Source: Variibacter sp. (GTDB taxonomy: Bacteria; Pseudomonadota; Alphaproteobacteria; Rhizobiales; Xanthobacteraceae). From it: a DNA stretch of 64,000 nt. This document shows, one piece after another, positions 1-8,987 of this stretch. The DNA lies in contig JADGHE010000001.1 of assembly GCA_019689555.1 (NCBI GenBank), positions 62,001 through 126,000 of the forward strand, written 5' to 3'. Position numbers and translations under genes: made by a program. The notes under the pieces were generated by a model. It had not been told where the DNA came from, ran no database searches, and saw only the letters and a program-made list of their open reading frames with translations. The stretch's first letter is position 1. Each line of letters starts with the position of its first letter.

Positions 1-208
1 GCGTCTGCACCCAGCGGATCTTGATGCCGTCCGGCTCGAACTCCTTCTCGAGCCAGCCGTGATCCTTCAGCACCATGGAGACGGGGTTGTAGGTCGCCCA
101 GTCGATGCGGATCTCCTTCGGCTTGTCGGCCGCGAACAGCGCCGTGGTCGGCAACAGGCCGACGAGTACGGCGGAGGCAAGAAGATTGCGTCGGGTGAAG
201 AGAGTCAT
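1..208 (-). CDS. ABC transporter substrate-binding protein, sulfonate/nitrate type (N-terminal part only)
   Basis: Only the first 69 codons are inside the window; the gene runs off the left edge. The start is ATG at 208, with a GGAGGT Shine-Dalgarno sequence 4 bases upstream (213-218). The N terminus has a positive patch (TRRN) followed by a hydrophobic signal peptide that probably ends near LFAAD. The mature start, with IRIDWATYNPVSMVLKDHGW and then a glutamate-rich stretch ending in GIKIRWVQ, is typical of periplasmic SsuA/TauA/NrtA-like proteins that bind sulfonates, nitrate or related anions. The substrate cannot be told from this fragment, and the permease and ATPase genes would lie outside the window. 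Family assignment is an inference from the N-terminal pattern. Confidence 0.75.
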   Translation of the reverse strand, partial: MTLFTRRNLLASAVLVGLLPTTALFAADKPKEIRIDWATYNPVSMVLKDHGWLEKEFEPDGIKIRWVQT

Positions 209-224
209 CGGGACCTCCATGGGC

Positions 225-248
225 TTGCGTTCTTTATGGAGAACGCAA
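225..248. repeat. perfect 9-bp inverted repeat in the leader of the ABC solute-binding gene
   Basis: TTGCGTTCT and AGAACGCAA form a perfect 9-bp inverted repeat around a 6-base spacer. It lies 16 bases before the ATG at 208 and just upstream of the Shine-Dalgarno sequence. It could be an operator or an mRNA hairpin next to the ribosome binding site. Function is inferred only from its position. Confidence 0.5.
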
Positions 249-352
249 CGGGTTCAATGGAGGCGGGGCTAGCCCGCCATCAGCTGGCGTCGGGGCTGCC
301 CCCGCGCTTTAGCTGCATTTGTTAAGCGCCCGCAAGCTGCTCGCTCAAATCG

Positions 353-386
353 GCGCTGAAAGCCGTCTAGACGCTCTTTTCAGCGC
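353..386. repeat. imperfect 34-bp palindrome
   Basis: The arms GCGCTGAAA (353-361) and TTTCAGCGC (378-386) are perfect complements. Between them lies the self-complementary CGTCTAGACG (364-373). No T-run follows on either strand, so an operator or a DNA-binding site is as likely as a terminator. It sits between the divergent ABC gene and glnD. Confidence 0.45.
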
Positions 387-944
387 TGTCAATGGGAAAC
401 TCGGCCACGGCACGGGCGGCTCGTGGCAGCCTTGCTGTGCAACCGCCAAGCTTTGGCGCGTTCAGGTCCTGTTCCTTATTCCGAACACATGGTCGTGATC
501 GCGGCAGGCCTCTCTCCGCGACGATCGAGCCCGATCGGCTCCGCCCGCCCGAATTGGTCCTATATAGAAGGCACCGGCACGCGATGTGGGGCGGGGCCGA
601 GAAGTGCGGGGAGGGCACGGTCGGCTTCGCGCGCGCTTCGTCGCGGCACGGTTCGCGGAGCGCCGGCAGCGGGCGTTCAGGCCGGCTCACAAGGGCATCC
701 GGCGTTCGGCGCCGAGGCGCTGCGGTCCGTCCGCACGGACCGTCTGATCGGCGACCTTGCGGACAGGCCGGCGCGACGCGATGTTCTTCCGTTCCCCGTT
801 TCGGGAACGGCCGCGCCAGGCAGAATTTGGACGGCGTCGCCTTGCGGGTGTACCAGACACTGGGACTGGAACCATCGAGCCCCCGCCTTTGCCTGTAAGG
901 GAGCGGGGCGTGTTCAGCGTGCCGGCTGGGTCAGAGACAACGTC

Positions 945-3755
945 ATGGATGTGGCGACAAGAACTCTCGAAGGCGATCCCCTCCTCGATGCGCCGGCGAT
1001 CGCGGCCGATCTGGAAAAGCTCGCGGCGGCCCATACGGGCAACGAGCGCGACCTGCGGACCGCCGTGGCGCAGCGGCTCAAGGCGGCTCTGGCGCAGGGC
1101 CGCGCCGAGGCCGAACGGCGGCTGCTCGCGGACCGGCACGGCCGCGGCTGCGCCGAGCGTCTGTGCGCGATGCACGACGCGGTGATCCACATCCTCTTCG
1201 ACTTCGTGCGCCGGCATCTCTATCCGCTGGACAACCCGTCCGAGGCCGAACGGATGGCCATTGTCGCGACCGGCGGCTACGGCCGCGGCCTGCTCGCGCC
1301 CGGCTCGGACATCGATCTCCTGTTCCTGCTGCCCTACAAGCAGACGGCTTGGGGCGAGTCGGTCGCCGAAGCCATCCTCTATTGCCTCTGGGACATGGGG
1401 CTCAAGGTCGGGCACGCGAGCCGATCGGTCGAGGAATGCATGCGGCAGGCGCGCGCGGACATGACGATCCGCACCGCGCTGCTCGAGGCGCGTCACCTGC
1501 TCGGCGATCGCAAGCTCACGGAGGAGATGACGGCGCGCCTGCGCAAGGAGGTGATGCAGGGCACCGCCGCCGAGTTCGTCGCCGCCAAGCTCGCCGAGCG
1601 CGAGGAGCGGCACCGCCGCGCCGGCCAGTCGCGCTACCTCGTCGAGCCCAATGTGAAGGACGGCAAGGGCGGCCTGCGCGACCTGCACACGCTGTTCTGG
1701 ATCGCCAAGTACGTCTACCAGGTCGACGAGCCGGAAGAGCTGATCGCCCGCGGCGTCTTCGATCGTGCCGAATACCGCCTGTTTCGGCGCGCCGAAGAAT
1801 TCCTGTGGGCCGTGCGCTGCCACATGCATTTCGTCACCGGCCGCGCGGAAGAACGCCTGTCGTTCGAGATCCAGCGCGAGATCGCCGTGCGCCTCGGCTA
1901 CACCGAGCATCCCGGCCAGCAGGACGTCGAGCGCTTCATGAAGCACTACTTCCTGATCGCCAAGGACGTCGGCGACCTCACGGCGATCCTCTGCGCCGCG
2001 CTCGAGGACCGGCAGGCGAAGCCGGCGCCCATGCTCAACCGCTTCGTGGCGCGCCTGCGCCCGCGCACGCGGCGCGCGCTGCCCGAAACGCAGGATTTCA
2101 TCGCCGACAAGAACCGCATCACGCTGGCCGACCCCGAGGCCTTCGAGCGCGATCCGGTCAACCTCATTCGCATCTTCCACCTGGCGCAGCGCCACAGCCT
2201 CGCCTTCCACCCGGACGCCATGCGCGCGGCGAAGCGGGCGCTGAAACTCATCGATCCCGCCTTGCGCGAGGACCCGGAGGCCAACCGGCTGTTTCTCGAA
2301 ATCCTCACCGGCAGGGACAACGTCGAGATCGTCCTGCGGCGCATGAACGAGGCGGGCGTGCTCGGCCGCTTCATTCCGGAATTCGGCCGCGTCGTCGCGA
2401 TGATGCAGTTCAACATGTATCATCACTACACGGTCGACGAGCACCTCTTGCGGTGCATCGGCGTGCTGGCGGACATCGAGCACGGCGGCAACGACGCCTT
2501 CCCGCTCGCAAGCGAGCTGATGCGCACGATCCAGCCGCAGCACCGCGCGGTGCTCTACGTCGCGCTGTTCCTGCACGACATCGCCAAGGGCCGCGTCGAG
2601 GACCATTCCATCGCCGGCGCGCGCATCGCGCGGCGGCTCGCGCCGCGCTTCGGCCTCTCGCCGGCCGACGCCGAGACCGTGGCCTGGCTCGTCGAAAATC
2701 ATCTCGTGATGTCGACGGTGGCGCAGTCGCGCGACCTCTCGGACCGCAAGACGATCGAGAACTTCGCGGCCGTCATGCAGTCGCTCGAGCGCATGAAGCT
2801 GCTCACCATCCTCACCACCGCCGACATCGCCGCGGTCGGCCCCGGCGTGTGGAACTCTTGGAAGGCGCAGCTCATCCGCACGCTCTATTACGAGACGGAG
2901 CCGGTGCTCACCGGCGGCTTCTCGGAGGTCAACCGTGCCCAGCGCGTCGCCATGGCGCAGGAGGAGTTCCGCGCCGAGCTGAGGGATTGGCCGCCCGCGG
3001 AGGTGGACGCCTATATCGCGCGGCACTACCCCGCCTATTGGCTCAAGGTCGATCTCGCGCACAAGCTCGCGCATGCGCGCTTCGTGCGCGCGGCGGAAGC
3101 GGCGGGCAAGACGCTCGCGACCAGCGCCTGCGTCGACGAGGCGCGCGGCGTCACCGAGCTCACCGTGTTCGCGCCCGATCATCCGCGCCTGCTGTCGACC
3201 ATCGCGGGCGCCTGCGCCGTCGCCGGCGCGAACATCGTCGACGCGCAGATCTACACCACGACCGACGGCCTCGCCCTCGACACGATCTCGGTCTCGCGCG
3301 AATTCCCCGACGCGGCGGACGAGGTGCGGCGCGCCGCCCGCATCGCCGACACGATCGAGAAGGCGCTCGGCGGCGCCCTGCGCCTGCCGGAAGTGGTGGC
3401 CAAGCGCGCCGCGCCGAAGGCGCGCCTCAGGGCCTTCGCCATCGAGCCCGACGTGCTCATCAACAATCAGTGGTCGAACCGCTACACGGTGATCGAGGTC
3501 TCGGGGCTCGACCGGCCGGGCCTCCTGTACGAGCTCACGGCGACACTCTCGAAGCTCAATCTCAACATCGCCTCCGCGCATGTGGCGACCTTCGGCGAGC
3601 GCGCCGTCGACGTCTTCTACGTCACCGACCTCATGGGCGCGAAGATCGAGGCTCCGCAGCGCCAGGCCGCCATCAAGCGGGCGCTGATCCACCTCTTCCG
3701 TCCACCGACGGACGCCGCCGCGAAGGAAGCGCGGGAGAGCGCCGCGGCGGTCTGA
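945..3755 (+). CDS. glnD: bifunctional uridylyltransferase/uridylyl-removing enzyme GlnD
   Basis: GlnD senses glutamine and adds or removes UMP on the PII proteins, which sets the activity of glutamine synthetase and nitrogen gene expression. The nucleotidyltransferase domain is clear from GGYGRG and the metal-binding SDIDLL (residues about 110-126). An HD phosphohydrolase domain carries its HD pair at residues 544-545. Two C-terminal ACT domains lie at about 737-815 and 848-925, the second with the SGLDRPGLLYELT pattern. The start at 945 gives 936 residues, the usual length in Hyphomicrobiales; the frame is open further upstream but that part has no GlnD-like sequence. In many relatives murJ follows glnD; here a penicillin-binding protein does. 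Confidence 0.97.
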   Translation: MDVATRTLEGDPLLDAPAIAADLEKLAAAHTGNERDLRTAVAQRLKAALAQGRAEAERRLLADRHGRGCAERLCAMHDAVIHILFDFVRRHLYPLDNPSEAERMAIVATGGYGRGLLAPGSDIDLLFLLPYKQTAWGESVAEAILYCLWDMGLKVGHASRSVEECMRQARADMTIRTALLEARHLLGDRKLTEEMTARLRKEVMQGTAAEFVAAKLAEREERHRRAGQSRYLVEPNVKDGKGGLRDLHTLFWIAKYVYQVDEPEELIARGVFDRAEYRLFRRAEEFLWAVRCHMHFVTGRAEERLSFEIQREIAVRLGYTEHPGQQDVERFMKHYFLIAKDVGDLTAILCAALEDRQAKPAPMLNRFVARLRPRTRRALPETQDFIADKNRITLADPEAFERDPVNLIRIFHLAQRHSLAFHPDAMRAAKRALKLIDPALREDPEANRLFLEILTGRDNVEIVLRRMNEAGVLGRFIPEFGRVVAMMQFNMYHHYTVDEHLLRCIGVLADIEHGGNDAFPLASELMRTIQPQHRAVLYVALFLHDIAKGRVEDHSIAGARIARRLAPRFGLSPADAETVAWLVENHLVMSTVAQSRDLSDRKTIENFAAVMQSLERMKLLTILTTADIAAVGPGVWNSWKAQLIRTLYYETEPVLTGGFSEVNRAQRVAMAQEEFRAELRDWPPAEVDAYIARHYPAYWLKVDLAHKLAHARFVRAAEAAGKTLATSACVDEARGVTELTVFAPDHPRLLSTIAGACAVAGANIVDAQIYTTTDGLALDTISVSREFPDAADEVRRAARIADTIEKALGGALRLPEVVAKRAAPKARLRAFAIEPDVLINNQWSNRYTVIEVSGLDRPGLLYELTATLSKLNLNIASAHVATFGERAVDVFYVTDLMGAKIEAPQRQAAIKRALIHLFRPPTDAAAKEARESAAAV

Positions 3756-3757
3756 GG

Positions 3758-3802
3758 CCGGTTTCCAGCGGCGCCTGGCGCCTTCCCCTGCCGCGAAACC
3801 GG
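3758..3802 (+). terminator. stem-loop just after glnD
   Basis: CCGGTTTC (3758-3765) pairs with GAAACCGG (3795-3802). The loop contains a second GC-rich fold around GGCGCC TGGCGCC. It begins 2 bases after the glnD stop codon. No T-run follows, so if it ends transcription it is not a classical intrinsic terminator. Confidence 0.35.
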
Positions 3803-3830
3803 GCGGCAGGGGGCGGCTGCGGCTGCACCC

Positions 3831-3845
3831 TTAACGACCCCTTAA
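3831..3845 (+). promoter_or_regulatory. CtrA-like site TTAA-N7-TTAA upstream of the penicillin-binding protein
   Basis: TTAA (3831-3834) and TTAA (3842-3845) are separated by 7 bases, inside a doubled CCCTTAA with 11-base spacing. TTAA-N7-TTAA is the consensus of the alphaproteobacterial cell-cycle regulator CtrA. It lies 67 bases before the start codon of a peptidoglycan synthase, a plausible target. The match is seen; binding is inferred. Confidence 0.45.
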
Positions 3846-3912
3846 ACCGCCGCATTTAGCGTGTCACGACTGGGCCGCGAGGCACAGATTTTCAAGCGGC
3901 GGAATCCTTCGA

Positions 3913-6141
3913 ATGCGCGTGGGACGTCGGGCGATCAACGACCGGCGCGAGCCGAATTTCGACGCAACGCCCATCCCCGGGCTCGATCTTCGGCTCGATC
4001 CGCGCGACCGACCCGGCGGACCGCTCGGCGACGACGAGAGCCGACCACGCCGCGGCGAGGGCCCGCGCGAGCCGCGGTTTTTCCCGCCCGAGGCAAAGGG
4101 CGAGGGCGGCCGGACGGCCGCCAACGACGATCATGCCGGCAGGGCCCAGGGCGGGCGGCGCGCGGCGCGCCGGCGCAACGCGAAACGCGGCGGGGGCGGC
4201 GGGCGGCGGCGCGCGGTCCTGCGCCGGCTCATCTATTGGGCGGCGGTGCTGATTCTGTGGGCCGGCATCGGCGGCGTCGCCATGGTGACGTGGGTCGCCG
4301 CGCGTCTGCCGCCGATCCAGTCGCTCGAGGTGCCGAAGCGCCCGCCCACCGTTCAAATTCTCGGGCTTGATGGCCGGCCGCTCGCGACGCGCGGCGAGAT
4401 GGGAGGCTCGGCCGTCGCGCTCAAGGACCTGCCGCCCTATCTGCCCAAGGCGTTCCTGGCGATCGAGGACCGCCGCTTCTACGAGCATTTCGGCATCGAC
4501 GTCTTCGGCATCGCCCGCGCCCTCGTCGCCAACGTGCTGCACCGCAGCGTCGCCCAGGGCGGCTCGACGCTCACCCAGCAGCTCGCGAAGAACCTGTTTC
4601 TGACCCAGGAGCGCACGCTCGAGCGCAAGATCCAGGAGCTCGTGCTCGCGCTGTGGCTCGAGCACAAGTTCACGAAAAACCAGATCCTCGAACTTTACCT
4701 CAACCGCGTCTATTTCGGCGCCGGCGCCTACGGCGTCGAGGCGGCGGCGCAACGTTATTTCGGCAAGTCCGCCCGCTATGTGACGCTCTCGGAGGCCGCG
4801 CTGCTCGCGGGTCTCGTCAAGTCGCCCTCGCGGCTTGCGCCGACCCGCAATCCCGAGGGCGCGGCCAGGCGCGCCCAGCTCGTGCTCGCCGCCATGAGCG
4901 AGGCCGGCTTCGCGAGCCCCGAGATGGTCAAGGTCGCCTCCGCCCACCCCGCCAAGGTGGTCAAAAACGTCGGGGGCGGCTCCGTCAACTACGTTGCCGA
5001 CTGGGTGATGGACCTCCTCGACGATCTCGTCGGCCGCTTCGACGAGGACCTCGTGGTCGAAACCACCGTCGATCCGGCGCTTCAGGCCGCCGCCGAGAAG
5101 GCGCTCACGGAAGAGCTCGACAAGAAGGGCCAGAAGTTCGGCGTGGAGCAGGGCGCGCTCGTGGCGATGACGCCGGACGGCGCGGTGCGCGCTCTCGTCG
5201 GCGGCCGCAACTACGCCGAGAGCCAGTTCAACCGCGCGGTGGCCGCCAAGCGCCAGCCGGGCTCGGCGTTCAAGCCCTTCGTGTACCTCACCGCGCTCGA
5301 GCACGGGCTCTCGCCCGAAACCGTGCGGGAGGACCGGCCGATCAATGTGCGCGGCTGGCAGCCCGAGAATTACAGCCGCGAATATTTCGGCCCGGTGACG
5401 CTGACGCAGGCGCTCGCGATGTCGCTCAACACCGTCGCCGTGCGGCTCACGCTCGAGGTCACGCCCAAGGCGGTGGTGCAGACGGCGCACCGGCTCGGCA
5501 TCGCCTCCAAGCTCGAACCCAATGCCTCGATCGCGCTCGGCACCTCCGAGGTCTCGATGCTCGAACTCGTCGGCGCCTTCGCGACCTTCGCCAACGGCGG
5601 CATCGCCATTTCCCCGCATGTCGTCGAGCGCGTGCGCACCGCTTCCGGCCGCACGCTCTATCAGCGCGGCGCGCCCGGCCTCGGGCGGGTGATCGATCCG
5701 CGCTATGTCGGCATGATGAATGCGATGATGCAGCAGACGATCCTCATCGGCACCGCGCGCAAGGCCGAGCTGCCGAACTGGCCCGCGGCCGGCAAGACCG
5801 GCACGAGCCAGGATTTCCGCGACGCCTGGTTCGTCGGCTACACCGCGCGCCTGGTGACCGGCGTCTGGCTCGGCAACGACGACTCCTCGCCGACCCGCCG
5901 GACGAGCGGGAGCGGGCTTCCGGTGGAAATCTGGAGCCGGTTCATGAAGGTCGCCCACCAGGGCGTGCCGCCGGCGCCGCTGCCGGGCCTAGGCCAGGCG
6001 CCCGCGCCCGCGCCGGCGCCCCCCTCCGACGTGGTCGCGAGCGCGCCGCCGCTGCCGAGCGGCGCCGCCCGTCCCGTCCCGGCGGAGGCCGGCATGGGTC
6101 TCGACCGCTGGCTGATCGAGAAGATCTTCGGCCGCCGCTGA
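3913..6141 (+). CDS. class A penicillin-binding protein (PBP1a-like transglycosylase/transpeptidase)
   Basis: This is a bifunctional peptidoglycan synthase anchored in the inner membrane. The N terminus (residues 1-100) is an Arg/Gly-rich cytoplasmic tail, followed by one membrane segment near 103-125. The GT51 glycosyltransferase domain shows EDRRFYEHFGID (from 185) and GGSTLTQQLAKN (from 216). The transpeptidase domain has all three active-site motifs: SAFK with the nucleophile Ser451 and Lys454, SLN at 504-506, and KTGTS from Lys628. A Pro/Ala-rich linker precedes a short tail ending in WLIEKIFGRR. The start at 3913 is an ATG; the basic tail could be shorter if a later start is used. A CtrA-like site lies upstream at 3831-3845, which would fit cell-cycle control. 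Confidence 0.93.
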   Translation: MRVGRRAINDRREPNFDATPIPGLDLRLDPRDRPGGPLGDDESRPRRGEGPREPRFFPPEAKGEGGRTAANDDHAGRAQGGRRAARRRNAKRGGGGGRRRAVLRRLIYWAAVLILWAGIGGVAMVTWVAARLPPIQSLEVPKRPPTVQILGLDGRPLATRGEMGGSAVALKDLPPYLPKAFLAIEDRRFYEHFGIDVFGIARALVANVLHRSVAQGGSTLTQQLAKNLFLTQERTLERKIQELVLALWLEHKFTKNQILELYLNRVYFGAGAYGVEAAAQRYFGKSARYVTLSEAALLAGLVKSPSRLAPTRNPEGAARRAQLVLAAMSEAGFASPEMVKVASAHPAKVVKNVGGGSVNYVADWVMDLLDDLVGRFDEDLVVETTVDPALQAAAEKALTEELDKKGQKFGVEQGALVAMTPDGAVRALVGGRNYAESQFNRAVAAKRQPGSAFKPFVYLTALEHGLSPETVREDRPINVRGWQPENYSREYFGPVTLTQALAMSLNTVAVRLTLEVTPKAVVQTAHRLGIASKLEPNASIALGTSEVSMLELVGAFATFANGGIAISPHVVERVRTASGRTLYQRGAPGLGRVIDPRYVGMMNAMMQQTILIGTARKAELPNWPAAGKTGTSQDFRDAWFVGYTARLVTGVWLGNDDSSPTRRTSGSGLPVEIWSRFMKVAHQGVPPAPLPGLGQAPAPAPAPPSDVVASAPPLPSGAARPVPAEAGMGLDRWLIEKIFGRR

Positions 6142-6159
6142 GCGGGGCGAGGCGTGCCC

Positions 6160-7179
6160 CTACTCCTTGAAGCGGACCGTCGCGCCGCGATCCGTGAGGT
6201 CGACGGCGGCAAAGCCGGTCGCCGAGAGGCCGCGCTCGGCGCAGTCCTTGTGCTCGTCGATCTCGAATTTCAGCGCGCGGGTGCAGAGGGTGACGAGCCC
6301 GCCCCAGGCGAGCGCCTTGTCGGCGCGGCGGATCACCCGGCCCTCGTCGTCGATCGCCTCCGCGAAGCTGTAGACCCGGCGCGGCCGGCCGGCGAGCTCG
6401 GGCTTGAGGCAGCGGCCGGGCGTGACGCGATACCAGCCGCGGGTGACGATCCGGCCGTTCTCCTCCGCGCCGAGCGCGGCCATCACGACATGGGTCGTGT
6501 CGTTGCACCACGCGAACCCCTTGTCGTCGGCGCTGCGCGCGGCGGAGAGCAGCGTGTCGATGAAACCGGCTTCCTCCGCGGCGGCAGGTTCGAGTTTGTG
6601 ATCCTTGAGGAACTGGGCGAGGGCGGCCTCGGTCCTTTTGCCCTCGAGGCCGTCGATCGGCTCCGCGTCGTAGCCGGCGATGGTGAGGAGCCGCTGGATG
6701 GCGGCGAGGCGCGCCTGTTCGGGGGTGTACTCCGCCTCCTCGGCGATCTTTGCGGTCGCCAGGCCCTCGTCGGACTGCGACGGGTTCACGGCGGTGAAGT
6801 CGGCGAGATACTGGCGGTTCGAGGGGCAGCGGCGCGCGCCGGCGATGACGAAATCTCCTTCCGCGACGCACAGGGACACGTGCTTGGCGAGCGGCAGCGG
6901 CGGCTCGCGGTAGACGGCATTGGGGCGCGCGTGCACGTAGACCTGATCGGCCTCGATCGCCCCCTGCAGCACCGTCCGGCACTGGCCGGGGTCGACCCTG
7001 AACCAGCCGCGAGTCGCCGCCACCCCTTTCGTCTCGAGGCCGAGCGCGAGGTCCAGGACATAGCTTGTGCGGTTGCAAAGCTGCAGGTCGGCGCGGGCGC
7101 TCGACAGGCCGGCGGCCATGGCGGCCGCCGCCACCATCGTCGTCCACGGCGCCCTGCGGCTCGCGCCCGGCGCTCGCAT
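6160..7179 (-). CDS. secreted protein with two DUF1036 domains around a peptidoglycan-binding-like segment
   Basis: The protein has 339 residues. The ATG at 7179 is chosen because GGGGGAAGG lies just upstream and the product then begins with a normal signal peptide ending near SSARA (residue 30). Residues 32-131 and 222-337 are two related DUF1036 units, each with a cysteine near its start, RGW(F/Y)RV and a (Q/R)C motif: LQLCNRTS with TRGWFRVDPGQC, and FAWCNDTT with TRGWYRVTPGRC. Between them (about 158-195) is a short repeat like a PG_binding_1 domain (QRLLTIAGY, DGLEGKRTEAALAQF). DUF1036 has no known function that I can name. The middle segment suggests contact with peptidoglycan. It is divergent from purH and convergent with the penicillin-binding gene, 18 bases from its stop. 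Confidence 0.85.
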   Translation of the reverse strand: MRAPGASRRAPWTTMVAAAAMAAGLSSARADLQLCNRTSYVLDLALGLETKGVAATRGWFRVDPGQCRTVLQGAIEADQVYVHARPNAVYREPPLPLAKHVSLCVAEGDFVIAGARRCPSNRQYLADFTAVNPSQSDEGLATAKIAEEAEYTPEQARLAAIQRLLTIAGYDAEPIDGLEGKRTEAALAQFLKDHKLEPAAAEEAGFIDTLLSAARSADDKGFAWCNDTTHVVMAALGAEENGRIVTRGWYRVTPGRCLKPELAGRPRRVYSFAEAIDDEGRVIRRADKALAWGGLVTLCTRALKFEIDEHKDCAERGLSATGFAAVDLTDRGATVRFKE

Positions 7180-7364
7180 CGCCTTCCCCCGCGCTGCTCG
7201 TCCGAATCGACGCCCCCCAAGGGATGCGCTGAAGCGCGGCGCGCGGCAAGGGAGGCGCGGAGCCGCCGCAGCGATTTCTCCGCCGCCGGAGACGCGGCGG
7301 TTTCTGCGCCGCCGGAATCGTGATACCGGCATCCCGTCCACCCTCGATTGGCGGCTCCTGAACG

Positions 7365-8957
7365 ATGACGGATTCCCTGCGGCGCATTTCTCGCGCTCTC
7401 CTTTCGGTCTCCGACAAGACCGGCCTGATCGAATTCGCCCGCGCGCTCGCCGGGCGCGGGGTCGAGCTGGTGTCGACCGGCGGCACCGCGAGAGCCCTCG
7501 CCGAGGCCGGCCTTGCGGTGCGGGACGTGTCCGAACTCACCGGCTTTCCGGAAATGATGGACGGGCGGGTGAAGACCCTGCACCCCGCCGTCCACGGCGG
7601 GCTGCTCGCCGTGCGCGACGACGCGGCGCACCGCGAGGCGATGCGTCGGCACGGCATTCAGCCGATCGACCTCTTGGTCGTGAACCTCTACCCGTTCGAA
7701 GCCACGGTCGCCCGCGGCGCGGACTATGCCGCCTGCATCGAGAACATCGATATCGGCGGCCCGGCCATGATCCGCGCCGCCGCCAAGAACCACGCCGACG
7801 TCACGGTCGTGGTGGATGCGGCCGACTATGCGGCGGTGCTGAGCGAGCTCGAGGCGCACGGCGGGGCGACGACGCTTTCGCTGCGCCAGAAGCTCGCCGC
7901 CAAGGCCTATGCGCGCACCGCCGCCTACGACGCGGCGATCGCCAACTGGTTCGCCGAAACCCTGGGCGAGACCGCGCCCGCCTACTGCGCCTTCGGCGGA
8001 CATCTCGCCGAGGCGCTGCGCTACGGCGAAAACCCGCACCAGACGGCCGCCTTCTATCGCCTGCCGCAGCCGCGCTTCGGCGTCGCCACCGCCCGGCAAG
8101 TGCAGGGCAAGCAGCTCTCCTACAACAACATCAACGACACCGACGCCGCCTACGAATGCGTGGCCGAGTTCGACCCGCGGCGCACGGCCGCCTGCGTCAT
8201 CGTCAAGCACGCCAATCCGTGCGGCGTGGCCGAGGGCGAGACGCTCGTGGACGCCTACCGCAGGGCGCTCGCCTGCGATCCCGTCTCCGCATTCGGCGGC
8301 ATCGTCGCGGTCAACCGTCCGCTCGACGCGGAGGCCGCGCGCGCGATCACCGAGATCTTCACCGAGGTCATCATCGCGCCCGATGCGACCGAGGAGGCGA
8401 TCGCGATCGTCGCCGCCAAGAAGAACCTGCGCCTGCTGCTCGCCGGCGGCCTGCCGGACCCGCGCGCCCCCGGCGCCACCTTCAAGTCGGTGGCCGGCGG
8501 ATTTCTCGTGCAGTCGCGCGACGCCGCCGTCGTCGACGACATGGACCTGAGGGTCGTCACCAAGCGCGCGCCGACCAACGCCGAGCTCGCCGACCTGCGG
8601 TTCGCGTTCCGCGTCGCCAAGCACGTGAAGTCGAACACCATCGTCTACGCCAAGAACGGCGCGACGGTCGGCATCGGCGCCGGGCAGATGAGCCGCGTCG
8701 ACTCCGCCCGCATCGCGGCGCGCAAGGCCGAGGATGCGGCGAAGGCGCGCGGGCTCTCCGAGCCGCTCACCAAGGGCTCGGTCGTGGCCTCCGACGCCTT
8801 CTTCCCGTTCGCGGACGGCCTTCTGGTCGCGATCGAGGCGGGGGCGACCGCGGTGATCCAGCCGGGCGGCTCGGTGCGCGACGAGGAGGTCATCAAGGCG
8901 GCGGACGACCACGGCGTCGCCATGGTCTTCACCGGCACCCGGCACTTCCGGCACTGA
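7365..8957 (+). CDS. purH: bifunctional AICAR transformylase/IMP cyclohydrolase
   Basis: PurH carries out the last two steps of IMP synthesis: formylation of AICAR with 10-formyl-tetrahydrofolate, then ring closure. The 530 residues match the usual family length. The N-terminal MGS-like cyclohydrolase domain shows [10 protein letters not shown] and [11 protein letters not shown] (roughly residues 1-145). The transformylase part has [21 protein letters not shown] and the catalytic KHANPCG. The C terminus ends in the conserved [10 protein letters not shown]. The start at 7365 is an ATG; no strong Shine-Dalgarno sequence is visible. It is a single gene, divergent from the DUF1036 gene and convergent with an MFS gene. 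Confidence 0.97.
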   Translation: MTDSLRRISRALLSVSDKTGLIEFARALAGRGVELVSTGGTARALAEAGLAVRDVSELTGFPEMMDGRVKTLHPAVHGGLLAVRDDAAHREAMRRHGIQPIDLLVVNLYPFEATVARGADYAACIENIDIGGPAMIRAAAKNHADVTVVVDAADYAAVLSELEAHGGATTLSLRQKLAAKAYARTAAYDAAIANWFAETLGETAPAYCAFGGHLAEALRYGENPHQTAAFYRLPQPRFGVATARQVQGKQLSYNNINDTDAAYECVAEFDPRRTAACVIVKHANPCGVAEGETLVDAYRRALACDPVSAFGGIVAVNRPLDAEAARAITEIFTEVIIAPDATEEAIAIVAAKKNLRLLLAGGLPDPRAPGATFKSVAGGFLVQSRDAAVVDDMDLRVVTKRAPTNAELADLRFAFRVAKHVKSNTIVYAKNGATVGIGAGQMSRVDSARIAARKAEDAAKARGLSEPLTKGSVVASDAFFPFADGLLVAIEAGATAVIQPGGSVRDEEVIKAADDHGVAMVFTGTRHFRH

Positions 8958-8987
8958 CGCCTGCGCCCGTGCGCCGCGCGGAGGGCC

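Larger units (their letters stand above)
209..944. other. 736-base gap upstream of glnD with no recognised gene
   Basis: No convincing gene is seen here. The glnD frame stays open back to 423, and other frames are open too, but the translations are rich in Arg, Pro and Ser with no motif, as random very GC-rich DNA gives. The stretch holds two inverted repeats (225-248 and 353-386) and an AT-rich TATATA at 561-566 that could be a -10 element for glnD. No good -35 is seen at the right distance, so a promoter is only a guess. Confidence 0.5.

Noticed and set aside
423-944. Upstream extension of glnD in frame
   Set aside because: The added 174 codons have no GlnD-like sequence; the ATG at 945 gives the normal family length of 936.
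687-3692. Minus-strand open frame of about 1000 codons opposite glnD
   Set aside because: It is the antisense shadow of a well supported gene in very GC-rich DNA; the translation is rich in Arg, Gly and Glu with no motif.
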